Assembly: GCA_963824275.1 (NCBI GenBank)
Contig: CAWGOT010000005.1
Location: 62,001 to 126,000, forward strand
DNA: 64,000 bases
Direction: 5' to 3'
Origin: JANXQG01 sp963824275
Lineage (GTDB): Bacteria; Planctomycetota; Planctomycetia; Pirellulales; Thermoguttaceae
Within the stretch, counting starts at the first letter, position 1. Each line of letters begins with the position of its first letter. The translations under genes and the position numbers were made by a program. Shown here one piece after another: positions 16,163 to 26,050 of this stretch. The notes beneath the pieces were generated by a model. That model was not told the origin of the DNA, did not search any database, and saw only the letters and a list, made by a program, of their open reading frames with translations.

Positions 16163-19100
16163 ATGTCAAGCATCGAATTATGGGTGGCTTCCGGGCTGGT
16201 CGACGTGTCCATCAAAGCGGCACTCCTGGCCTTGGCGGCGTGGGTGGGAATGGCTGCTTGCCGCGTCCGCAGCAGCACCATCAGGCACCGCGTCTGGTTC
16301 CTCGTCCTGGTCGGCATGCTGCTGCTTCCGGCGCTGGTGAATGTCCTGCCGGGCGTGTCGTTGCCGGGCTGGCTCTATCCGAAATTGCCCTCGGCCATCG
16401 CGACCGCAACGGATGACAGGACGCCTTCCAGCACCATACAACAACCGGCAGCCGGCGTGCCGACGATGCCGGACGCTCCCGGACCGGCGTCTGCCTCGCC
16501 GCCGAGCGAACCGGAACCGGCCGCGCCTACGCGCGATCGAGCACGCGACACCATCGCCGGACAAGAGCGGGGCGCGGACGCCGCCGCAACCGTTCCACTG
16601 CCCGCATTGGCGGCACACCAAGCCACTCCCGTGGCGTCGAAAGGTGCGGGGGCCATCGGCTTTGCGCTGGCCGTCGCGGTCGTCTACCTGGCTGGCGTGG
16701 CTTTGCTGACGCTCCGGCTGCTCATCGGCATGATTCAAGCATGGAGACTCGTTCGCGCGCGAAGCAGGTCGATTTGCCATCCAGCGCAGGCCGGCTGCCA
16801 GCCAGGGCGCGAATCATGGAATCGGCTGAAGTGCTGGTCCCTGTGACGATCGGCTGCCGCCGTCCGGCGGTGGTCTTGCCGGCCGACTGGAAGACCTGGA
16901 GCGATGCATGGCTGGCGATGGTCCTGGCCCACGAGACCGAGCACGTTCGCCGCGGCGACACGTGGGTCGCGCTCTTGGCCGCGTGGAACTGCGCCGTCTA
17001 TTGGTTCCATCCCGTGGCCTGGCTCGTCCGCCGCAGGCTCGCGGTCCTGGCTGAGCAGGTCTGCGACGACGCCGTGATCCGAGCCACCGGCAGCCGCAAC
17101 GAATACGCCCAGAACCTCTTGGACATGGCCGGCCGGCTGACGGCCGCTTCCGGGCGGCTCGGGCCGGCCGGGGTGGCGATGGCCCGAACGGCGAATGTGG
17201 TGAACCGGATCGAGGCCATTCTCGACAACGACCGGCCTCTGTCGCGCAAGATCGGCGCCGCGGCCGCGCTGCTGCTGGCGTGCATCGTGGCGCCGTTGGT
17301 TTTCCTGGCTGCGGGCCTGCGGCCCGCCGCGCCCACCGTCGCGGCCGAACGGGCGGCTGCGGCCGCCGAGAGCAGTAAGACCACCGAAGCGAAACCGCTG
17401 GCGGCGGGTCTCAAAGGCCGCGTCCTCATGGCCGACGACGGAAAGCCGGTGGCCGGCGCGGAAGTCCGGCTCTTGATCTGGAAACACGGCTACGACACGA
17501 AAACGGCAACCGCGAACGCCGAGGGCCAGTTCGAGTTCAAGGGGCTTGCCGAAGGAAAATACACCCTAGCCGCGTACTACCAGAACTTGTCGTCCCGCGG
17601 CAAGCGTTACCAAGGCTACGAGGTGAAGGCCGGCGAGGACTCGATTGTCCTCAAACTGCACGCAGCGCCGTCGCTCAAGGTGAAGGTGGTCGCTCGCGCG
17701 GACGGCAAGCCGATCCAAGGGGCGACCGTGGAGGCTCGTGTGGACCGACGCCAAGCCGGCCGACCACCTCACCGATGCCAGCGGCGAGGTGCTGTTCAAC
17801 GGACTCACGCCCGAAGACTGGACGATCAAAACACGCGCGAAGGGTTTCGCGGTGGACAAACAAGCGGTGAACCTCAGCGGAACGGAGACGGCCAGCGTGA
17901 CCGCGAAGCTGGCGCCCGGCGTGGAACTGTTCGGCGTGGTCCGCGATGCGGACGGCAAGGGGTTGCCCGCGGTGGCGATTTCCGTGAACGCGTCCGACTC
18001 CTATGAACATATCGATCACATGAAGACCGATGTGAACGGCAAATACCGGTTCGAATATGTGCCGATTACCGGGCTTACGTTGTTCTTGTCCAAAGAAGGT
18101 TATGTCGATTTCCGTCCCGAGGCCGCCATCACGGCGCCACCAGGCGGGCGGCAGGAGCTGAATCTGACCCTGCCTCGTCGTCCGGACGGAGGGTCGGTCC
18201 GCGGGACCGTCGTCGACAAGGACGGCAAACCCATCGAAGGCGCCTCAATCGTGAACCGCGGCGGCTCGTCATCCGACGAGCGCAAGGCGACGACCGACGC
18301 CCAGGGACGGTTCCGCCTGGATGACGTCTTCACGAAATGGGGGAGCGTGGGCGGCCACGAGCTGTTCGTCACGGCGAAGCATTTTGCCCCGCAGCAACTG
18401 GAGTTCAAGCCCGGGGACCGCGAGCATCCGGCGGAACTGAACGTGACCCTTGCGGCCGGCCATCGGATCCGTGGCCGGGTGGTCGATGAGCAGGGCCAGC
18501 CCCTGGCCGACGTGTCGGTCTATTATGCCGATAGCGATCACGGAGGCGAACTCGGCGGCAATGCGACTACGGACGCCGAGGGACGTTTCGAGTTCGACTC
18601 CTTGCCCGCGGGGTCTCCGCTTACGCTGGTCAAAGACGGCTACTCCGAGATGGAAAACGCAACGCTTCCGTTGGACGGCCCGAAAGAAGTGCTCGTTACC
18701 ATGCGTGCCGCGGGAGTGATTCGCGGCCGGGTCGTCGACGGCCGGACCGGCAAGCCGTTGTCGCCGTTCATGGTCCACGTCACGTTTTCGCCGGACCGCG
18801 AGCCGGACGATCCATCCGCCAGCCTGAGCGGTGCGAGGGCGATTGGCGGTGAGAAGTTCGCCACGCCCGACGGCACATTTCGCTTGAACGAGTTCGTGCG
18901 GGACATGCCCTTGCAGGTTACCGTCGAGGCCGACGGATACGACAGGGTGGTCGTGCGCCGCGTCGTGGCCTTGGCCGACAGCGAGGCCAAGCCCGTCGAA
19001 TTCCGGCTGGCCCCGATCGATGCGTCGAGCCTGTTGGTGGTCGCCGGCCGGCTGGTCGACGAGCAAGCCAGGCCGCGGGCAGGCGCGCAACTGCGTTTGA

Positions 19101-21088
19101 TCGTGGCCGCGAAGCGGCCCTTCCCGCGAGACCGGTTCCCGTTCAACTGGGAGATGATCCGCTCGGGACAGGTGGAATCGACGGACCTCGTGCTGCAGTT
19201 CCTGAAGGCGACCACCGATCGCGACGGCCGCTTCCACTTCACGCAGATCCGTGCGGGGGGCGACATCGAACTCGCCTATTGGGGCGAGGGCGTCTCGCAG
19301 GACCGCAGGGAGCATATCGAGCGCTTGTCGCCCAAGGAGCAAGCCGACCTGACGATCGTTTCCAAGACGCCCGGCAGCGTGCGTGGTGCGATTGACAGAA
19401 GGGCCTATCCCGAGTTGGGCGATATCCTGTTGAGCGGATACGACCAGTTCCGCGACGCGAAGGTCTCTCCAGAGAACGATTCCTACGAAATCCGAAATGT
19501 CCCGGCGGGTCGGTACCAGTTGCAGGTCTATGGTCCAGCCAGGCCTTCGGGCGGTGGAGGTGGGAGTCTTACCAGCGATGTCGTCAAGAGAATCCCGATC
19601 GAACTGAAATCGGGCGAGACGTTGACCGTGGATCTCGGCCCGGACTCCAACGACGCTTCCCCGGCGGCCAAGGGCGGTGAGAAGGCGCCGCCCGAGAAGC
19701 CGCGTTCGCCGGGGCCGCCTTCCAAGGAAGGCGCCACGGCGCAAGGTGCTCCCGCCGTCGACAAGGGCTCGGAGATCGTGATTGCCGGGGCCGTGAAGGA
19801 CGAATCGGGCGGCGCGATTGGCGGCGCAAGGCTCTGGCTGCCGTTGAACTACGATGACGACAAGCGGCTTGTTGAAGCCACGACGACCGCAGCGGGCGCG
19901 TTCACGCTCCGCGTGCCCGCGGCCTGGACGGAACCAGAAGCGCTCACCGGGACCATCTGGTGCTATGCCAAAGACCACCAGATTGCCGCCGTTTCGGCCT
20001 ACCAACAACTCAAGCGGCGATCGCAATCTCCCATCGAGTTCGTGCTCAAGCCGAAGGCCGACACGGGATTCATCGTCAAGGACGCCGGCGGGGCTCCGGT
20101 CGCCGGAGCCCGCGTGGAACCGTTTCACTTTTTCGCCAACGGCAGCTACGACATCATTCCGGGGCAGCTCCGCGAGGTGCTCGCCCAGGAAACGGATGCA
20201 GGCGGCCGTGTTTTCTTTCCGGAAATGGGGCGCGACGGGTTCTTCAACGTGCAAGTCACGGCGGAGGGCTATGGCGTCCAGCAACTCCGCTTGCAAGACC
20301 GCGCCACCGAGCCCGCCATCCGCACCATCACTCTCCGCCCCACCGGCCGGCTGGAAGGGCGGATGGTGTGCGACGACAAGGCGGCGATCAAATCCGCCCA
20401 CGTTTACGTCTACCAGGAGGATTTCCTCGGCGAGCATACGTCGGGAATCGCCTCCCCCGAGGTCAGCGCCGATGGACGGTTCGTCGTTCCGGCGTTTGCC
20501 GAAGGACCGATCAAACTCATCATTCGGGTCGACCAGTCGCTTGCCATCCGCCCCAGGATTCCGGAGAGGCTGGAAATCTACGCGGGAAAGACGACCGACG
20601 TGGCAGTGCCCTTCGAGCGGACCGTCCGCGCCCGGGGACGGGTTGAGACAAAGGGCGACGGCGCGCCCGTCGCCGGCGCGACGGTGCATGTCTACTATGG
20701 CTCGTTTCGACAGGGCGAAACCGTCCTGACCGATGCCGATGGTCGATTCGTGGTGAATGTGCTTGCCGGCAAGGTGCGCCGGCAACTCATCATGCATTCG
20801 GGCAAGTATGCCGACTGGATCGTCGCGGAGGCCGACTGGGATACCGCGATCAAGGTTCCCGCCGGAGCGGCGACCTTCGATCTGCCGCCGCTGGTCTTGG
20901 TCGCAACCGTGGAGCGTGCCGGTCGTCTTGTCGATCGCTCGAATCGCCCGGTGGCGGAGGCGGAGGTTTGCGCCGTTATCGGCAACCGCCGCTGCGCCTT
21001 CGGCAAGAGCGACGCGAGCGCAGGTTCTGCTGCCACTGGCAGAGAACACCGGTCTTCGGACTTTAGCGCTCTCCTCACCCGCGTCTGA
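16163..21088 (+). CDS. Giant BlaR1-like M56 sensor with many carboxypeptidase-regulatory repeats, two frame breaks
   Basis: Read across two shifts this is a protein of about 1640 residues. N-terminal membrane helices occupy about residues 8-30, 42-62 and 165-195, separated by a Pro/Ala-rich loop. The frame changes in a CG-repeat tract near 16754-16760. The M56 zinc protease motif HETEH lies near 16930, followed by WFHPVAWLVRRRL, CDDAVI and a fourth membrane helix (ALLLACIVAPLVFLAAG). A second one-base change near 17737 leads into a long series of beta-sandwich repeats of the CarboxypepD-regulatory type (ADGKPIQGATV, TDVNGKYRFEYV, VVDKDGKPIEGASI and similar, about every 90 residues). It is probably the membrane sensor partner of the BlaI protein. 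The final residues (after about 20990) look off-frame, so the true end may be altered. It overlaps the convergent DUF2071 gene by 14 bases. Confidence 0.78.
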
Positions 21089-22193
21089 TCCGCTCCTTCA
21101 CCAGTGGCAGCCAGCGATAGGGCGTGTTGCGGAAATAGAAGACGCTGTCCAGGTGCGTCGTCCCGGGCGGGAATGGACCGTCGACGAAGAAACCAAGATA
21201 ATGGTCGATCGGCTCGAGCACGCGGATCTTCCAGTCGCCGCGATCGATCCGTAGGATGAGCACTTCGCCGCTCTCCGGGTCATAAGAAAAGGCGTCGTAA
21301 AAGTCGACGATGAAACCGTACGCCTCTTCGATTGAGGGAAACACCAACGTCTTCGGCATCGCCGCCCTGCCAGCCCGACGCGCAAGCGAGGGTGCGTTGG
21401 TCAAGGAGCCGGCCCCGCTCTCCCTCGCTGGCGCGTCGGGCTGGCAGGGCGGCGCGTCGTCCAGCACCAACACGACCTTCCCGGCCGCGTCGTCCTGCGA
21501 ATCGACGGTCAACAGCAGCCGGTCGCCCTGGCGGGCGATCAGGATCGAGGAGGTCGAGCAGCGATGGGCCTTGAACTCCGGCAGCAAATTGGCCGTCAGG
21601 CTCATCAGCGGCGAATTGGTCTCGCTCCGCACGAAATAACAACCGCGCATCTTGCGGCCGCGGAAGTCGGTAAACGTCACGTGCGCACGGTAGGTCGCTT
21701 GATAGAAATTCATCCGCAACGCATCCGGCACTCGGCCCACGCCGAAATCCTTCAAACGCGAAGCGGTGAGCGAGACGAAGGCCGACCCGCCGTACAGGTC
21801 GAGCTCAAACTGCGGCGGCACCAGCGGCCGCAGGGCGTCCGGCTCGATACGCACGTTGACGCAGATCGCTTCGGCCCACGTCGTGTTCGGCGCAAAAGGC
21901 AGCGACGGCTCGTTCCGCCGGTAACGCCGCACATAGGCCGGAGAGTCGGGCGCAAGTTGGCCCTCGATCTCCTCCAGCACCTGGTCCAGGAACTGCCGGC
22001 CCTGGTAGCTGATCGCCCAGCGGCCGCGCTGCCGCTGGACGTGCCCTCGTTCCAGCAGACGCTCCAGCGTACTCGCCAGCGGCTCGGCCGAGGCCAACAG
22101 CCGCGCCAGTTCCTCGGCGCTCAGCGGGCCGCGCTGCTGCATGGCAACCAGCACCGCGAGGGCAACGTCGTCGAATGCCGGTCGAGCGCTCAC
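21075..22193 (-). CDS. Winged-helix plus DUF2071 (YqjF-like) protein with in-frame palindrome
   Basis: A 372-residue protein starting at GTG 22193, whose GTGA overlaps the stop of the upstream membrane-protein gene. Residues about 5-75 look like a winged helix (FDDVALAVLVAMQQRGPLSA, LLERGHVQRQRGRWAIS). The main domain has WAEAICVNVRIEPDALRPLV, SAFVSLTASRLKDFGVG, NFYQATYRAHVTF and FFVDGPFPPG, matching the DUF2071/acetoacetate decarboxylase-like fold. Its function is unknown. A 93-base palindrome (21361-21453) inserts about 31 residues (PCQPDAPARESGAG and so on) into the C-terminal half without breaking the frame. Confidence 0.75.
   Translation of the reverse strand: MSARPAFDDVALAVLVAMQQRGPLSAEELARLLASAEPLASTLERLLERGHVQRQRGRWAISYQGRQFLDQVLEEIEGQLAPDSPAYVRRYRRNEPSLPFAPNTTWAEAICVNVRIEPDALRPLVPPQFELDLYGGSAFVSLTASRLKDFGVGRVPDALRMNFYQATYRAHVTFTDFRGRKMRGCYFVRSETNSPLMSLTANLLPEFKAHRCSTSSILIARQGDRLLLTVDSQDDAAGKVVLVLDDAPPCQPDAPARESGAGSLTNAPSLARRAGRAAMPKTLVFPSIEEAYGFIVDFYDAFSYDPESGEVLILRIDRGDWKIRVLEPIDHYLGFFVDGPFPPGTTHLDSVFYFRNTPYRWLPLVKERIRRG
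21361..21453. repeat. Palindromic element inside a coding sequence
   Basis: Arms of 32 bases at 21361-21392 and 21422-21453 are inverted complements with one mismatch, around a 29-base loop. The element is 93 bases long, a multiple of three, and is read through in frame by the DUF2071 gene. The core CGCAAGCGAGG is shared with the intergenic palindromes at 40301, 57481 and 58915, so this is a related mobile unit. Confidence 0.9.
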
Positions 22194-22824
22194 AGGATCC
22201 TCGTCTGTTCCTGATGGCGTCGCCGCCGCTTCTCCAAGAACAGGCCCATGCCCGGCACAAACAACGCCGCCCACCAGGCCGCCGCGATGAGGTACCACTG
22301 CAGCCATGAGACCTGCGGCACGGCGATCACGACCGCCAGCACCAGGAACGCCGCCGCCACCAGGAAAACCGGTTGTAAAAGACCACGCCCATCATGGCGA
22401 AGGCGATGCCGCTGGTGACGGTGAGCAGCGGGCCCAACAACAAGGGCGTCGCGCCGCTGAGCTGCAAGACCGCCGCGGCCGCCAGCGTGAAGACGATAAA
22501 CGTGATCCAGATGCCGTTGACCTGCCACAGGACGTAGCTCCGCGCACCGCGGTCCCGCTCCACCAGCGCCCGAATGACGAGCAGGTTCAACCCGGCCACC
22601 CCGGCCATCGGCACGAGATACCAGAACAGCGGCAGTTGCCGCCGTTCGACAAACCACCCGATCGAGGCAAAGGCCGCCGCGTTCGTAAACGCATGCACCA
22701 GCCAGATCGCGCCCCAGTTGTGGGCCACCAGGTCCTCGCGCGTCTTCTCGATCACGCCGCGAATGATGCTCAACGCTTCTTCGGCCTGCCGCTTGTCCAC
22801 GAATGGGGTCCTCAGGGCAATCAC
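22190..22824 (-). CDS. Multi-pass membrane protein, frame broken near 22368
   Basis: Hypothetical membrane protein of about 210 residues with six or so hydrophobic segments: NWGAIWLVHAFTNAAAFASI, LPLFWYLVPMAGVAGLNLLV, IWITFIVFTLAAAAVLQ, LLGPLLTVTSGIAFAMMGVV, then after a one-base shift near 22368 the segments FLVAAAFLVLAVVIAVP and WYLIAAAWWAALFVPGMGLF. The N-terminal cytoplasmic part has EEALSIIRGVIEKTREDLV. GTG 22824 is the most plausible start because sequence further upstream is repeat DNA. It precedes and overlaps the DUF2071 gene (GTGA), so the two are an operon. I do not recognise a characterised family. Confidence 0.6.
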
Positions 22825-22906
22825 GATCAGAAACCGGGAACCGCGACAACGGGCTTGCCTCGGCGGGATAAACTGCAACCATTTTACCAATACTCCTGCA
22901 CAGGGC

Positions 22907-23029
22907 ACAGGAGTACTGCAAAGTCCGGGGTCCGGTCCATTTTTCGGCGAGAACGAATGAAATTCACCAGAAATCCTCGCCCGAAAACATGGACCTGACC
23001 CCTTCGCGTTGGACTTTGCAGTTCTCCTG
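22907..23029. mobile_element. MITE-like palindromic element, copy 1
   Basis: About 120 bases with inverted ends: GCAAAGTCC (22918-22926) pairs with GGACTTTGC (23010-23018), and inner arms CGGTCCATTTTTCGG and CCGAAAACATGGACC pair as well. A near-identical copy is at 57661-57780, whose extreme ends are the perfect inverted pair CCAGGAGAAC / GTTCTCCTGG. It encodes nothing convincing and sits between divergent genes. A non-autonomous transposable element is the simplest explanation. Confidence 0.78.
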
Positions 23030-23057
23030 GCACAGGGCAACCTGCGAGATTGATCCG

Positions 23058-23864
23058 ATGGGCCTTTGGCAACAAAATCTCCGCGTGTCATGTTCGCCGC
23101 GGAGCGGAGCTTGGCACGGGACGGTCATTGCCGCGGCGGCCGTGGTCTTCCACGTGGCCGCCTGCGGAGGGCTGGTTGCGATCGCCCCAGGCATTGACCT
23201 GGCGCAGGAGATGGCCCTGCGGCAGCGATGGGTGCTGGCGTCGGCCGGTGTCTGGACCCTCACCTGGACTTTCTGGGCGCTGTCTTCGATGAGCCTGCTG
23301 GCCTTGTGCGTGGCATGGTCGATGCGTCTTTGCCGGTTGACTGCGGCGGCGCGGTGGGCGATCCCGGCGTGCGGGCTGATTGCCGCCGGCCTGGCCTGCG
23401 ATCTGTGCGGCGAGGCGATCCTGATCTTCCGCGCCACGCGCGGCGACCTCGCCCTGGGGCAATTTGCCGCGACGATGCACTTCTACGAGCTTCTCGGTCC
23501 CGCCGCGGCCAACGGCTTGTATTGCCTGGGCGGATTGCTGCTCAGCACCATCTCCTGGCGGAGCGGCTGGCTGCGGGGCTGGCCGGGCGCGATGGGGTTC
23601 GTGATGTGGATGGTCGGCCTCGGTCTGACGGCGGCGACACTCGTCGAACAGCGCGGGGCGATGATGGTGACGGGCGCCGGCGTGATGGGCCTGTTCATTC
23701 CGTGGGCCGGAATGATGGCCTGGCGGTTGCGCCGCAATCCTAGCCGACGGCGGCTTTGGGACGTTGCAAGGGGCCTTCACTTGCCCTTCGCTTTCTTCGC
23801 CTTGTCGATGTTCTTCGTCACCGCGTCGAGGATCGAAGCCTTCGTTTTTTCATCGAGCCCGTAG
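23058..23864 (+). CDS. Hypothetical multi-pass membrane protein
   Basis: About 268 residues from ATG 23058 (MGLWQQNLRVSCSPRSGAW); the frame is open further upstream, but only through the MITE-like repeat. Seven hydrophobic segments can be seen, including TVIAAAAVVFHVAACGGLVA, LASAGVWTLTWTFWALSSMS, WAIPACGLIAAGLACDLCG, MGFVMWMVGLGLTAATLV and GAGVMGLFIPWAGMMAW. The pattern is similar to small integral membrane proteins of unknown role. The last 29 codons overlap the convergent secreted-protein gene (stop at 23777), so one of the two 3' ends may be wrong, for example through a missed shift. Confidence 0.6.
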   Translation: MGLWQQNLRVSCSPRSGAWHGTVIAAAAVVFHVAACGGLVAIAPGIDLAQEMALRQRWVLASAGVWTLTWTFWALSSMSLLALCVAWSMRLCRLTAAARWAIPACGLIAAGLACDLCGEAILIFRATRGDLALGQFAATMHFYELLGPAAANGLYCLGGLLLSTISWRSGWLRGWPGAMGFVMWMVGLGLTAATLVEQRGAMMVTGAGVMGLFIPWAGMMAWRLRRNPSRRRLWDVARGLHLPFAFFALSMFFVTASRIEAFVFSSSP

Positions 23865-24656
23865 TCGTTGAGACCCTTCTTCAACTCCGCCACATCGTAC
23901 GGCGGCGTGGAATAGACATCATGATCATCCGTGTCGTGTTCGCTGTAAAACGACCCGACAATCCACGCAAATCAAGCTGCTCATTCGATTTTTCGATCTT
24001 CCGGTCGTTTTCCGCAATAGCCGCTTCGTATTTGGCACGAAGTATGGGATCGGCAACGTCTTTAGGCGCAATACCTTGCGGAAGCCCGAAATCGGCGGCA
24101 ACGGCGTCAGAAAATAGCGGCATCGCCTTCGGGTCCCAGTTCGGATCGATCCCGTCGGCCAATCGCGTCCAGCCGTGGAGCAGCACCTCAAGACCTTCCT
24201 TCCTGCGTGCCGGGAACTTCTCATCCTGGGCGCCGAGTCGAGGCGCGATCGCTAACGATACGCTGCGAGCCAAGTCGAGTTCAAGCGCGAGCGGTATCGC
24301 ATCGCGGTTCACAAGCGCCGAGAGCGCATACTTCCGAATAAGGTCGCATCTCCGATCATTATTGGAACCTCCGAAGCTAAGTGGCGAGCCAATCGCCAAC
24401 ATCAGCCCCGCGTACTGCTCTTTGTCCGCTGTCGCCATTTTTGCTGGATCTCATCCGCGAAAGCCTCGTACTTTGCAAGGTCGCTTGGTTGTTCCAACGA
24501 CAACGAGCGTGCCATGGCGTCTATGCTTGCAAGCTCTTGACTATACTCCTCCAGCTCCTTATCCGCAGGCACGTCCGTTGCGCCAACCGCCGGATCCCCA
24601 GCCAAAAAGAGAAACGTAGAAATCACGACGAACGCCGCGGCATTGTTTACCACCAT
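23777..24656 (-). CDS. Hypothetical secreted protein with two frame breaks
   Basis: About 293 residues when read across two shifts. The signal peptide is VVNNAAAFVVISTFLFLAG from ATG 24656. The frame changes in an A5 tract near 24438 (EIQQK to ATADKEQYAGLM) and again near 23925, after which DVAELKKGLNDYGLDEKTKA and a lysine-rich end (DKAKKAKGK) continue to the stop at 23777. The middle contains NNDRRCDLIRKYALSALVNR and GIDPNWDPKAMPLFSDAV. No family was recognised. It is followed upstream by the LRR gene on the same strand, 65 bases away. Confidence 0.5.
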
Positions 24657-24721
24657 TTCAGGCCTCGCTTTCCTTTCTTCGTAGTTTGAGAACAACACAG
24701 GAGAGACGCACACGGGCTTGG

Positions 24722-25868
24722 TCAGCGGTCGATCCACTTGATCTTGCATTTGGGCAAGGACTTTCGGAGTTGTTTGACGCCCTCTTCCGTGGCTTGCGTA
24801 TTGCCAACGTCCAATTCCTCGAGCTGAGGCATCGCTCTAAGGTGCATAAGGCCAACGTCTGTGACCTGCGTGTCGTTGAGGTACAACCGCTGAATCTGCG
24901 TTCCTTCGAGGTGTTCCAATCCAGCATCGGAGACACGAGTGCCGCCAAGGTCCAACTCCACAAGGCCGGTCAGGCACTTGAGGCGGCGCAAGCCGGCGTC
25001 CGTGACGTGCGTGTTCTCCAGTTCCAACTCTTTAAGGCGAGCGCAGTTTTGCAACTGTTCCAGGCCCGCGTCCGTGACTTGCGTGTCCCCTAGGTCCAGA
25101 TGTTCCAGTTGGCTGCAATTGCACAAGTGCTGCAAGCCCGCGTCCGTGATTTGCGTGCGTGCGAGGTACAGTGTTTTCAGATTGTACAGCGCGGCCAAGT
25201 GTGCCATTCCAGCGTCTTTGATAGGAGTGTCGTTAAGATCGAGCCACCGGAGATGGGGCTGACTTGCCGCATACTCCGCGGCAGCGTCGCTAACCTGCGG
25301 GCAGCTAATCTGCAATTCCCTGAGGTTGGGCAAGCGCTGCAACGGCGGCCAGTGAGTCGTCCGTAACTCGCGGCATGCGGAAGTGAACCCCGACCACGCG
25401 TGCGAAGAAGTCCTCCCCCACCAGATTCCGCAGCCACGCTGGTCCCGGCGGTTTTGGCCGCGGAATGATCTCATTCCCGAGAGCATCGCGTTCGTAGTCG
25501 TATACGACACTCCCACCGTCTATCTGGCTGACCGCCTGCCGTTGCCGCTCCGTTTCGATTCTCTCCGACACGAACCACCCGCAAAGAACCGCAACGACCA
25601 CTGCGAGCATCAGCAAGGAACGAATTCCGAACTGAAATCGCCAACGAAGAAAGAGGCTGGCGACGAGCAAGAGCGTCAGGACGAGCGCCATTGCGCCCGC
25701 GATAGTCACGGCGACGAACAGACCCCAACCCTTTTGGCCGCTCGCGCCGAACCACTGAAAACGGTCGGACAGGAAAAGCAAACAGACCAGAGCCAGCAGT
25801 CCGGAGACACAGCCATCCGGCGTGAAACGAGCCCAGCGCGGTCTATGGGGGCTTTCCATCAAATCCAT
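24722..25868 (-). CDS. Membrane-anchored leucine-rich-repeat protein, frame broken near 25340
   Basis: About 380 residues. Three hydrophobic segments at the N-terminus (VSGLLALVCLLFLS, VAVTIAGAMALVLTLLLVAS, LLMLAVVVAVLCGWF) anchor it in the membrane. A conserved juxtamembrane module follows: GGSVVYDYE, a PGPAWLRNLVGEDFFARV block. The frame then shifts by one base near 25340 (DSLAA to LQRLPNLREL), and about eight 23-24-residue LRRs follow with the pattern L-x-x-L-x-L-x-x-T-x-(I/V)-T-D-x-G-L (GLQHLCNCSQLEHLDLGDTQ and so on). The LRR domain would be outside or periplasmic and used for binding. A paralogue with the same layout is at 55266-57322. Confidence 0.8.
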
Positions 25869-26050
25869 TGCGAAGGCGACTTTTTCTAGGGAGAGGCGAG
25901 GTACTTTTTCACGGCGTTTCCTGAATGCTCGGGATTATTTAGCGGTTGCACCTGGACTGTCCGCGTATCCTGTTGTCTCGAGTTTCAAACTCGGTGCCCG
26001 CTCGCCCTGCTTCCAACAGGTAGTCCGAACCATTCGCAGCCTCATTTCGG

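Noticed and set aside
18269..21049. 926-codon minus-strand frame
   Set aside because: It is antisense to the carboxypeptidase-regulatory repeats of the M56 gene, rich in Arg/Gly/His and without motifs: a shadow of GC-rich coding DNA.
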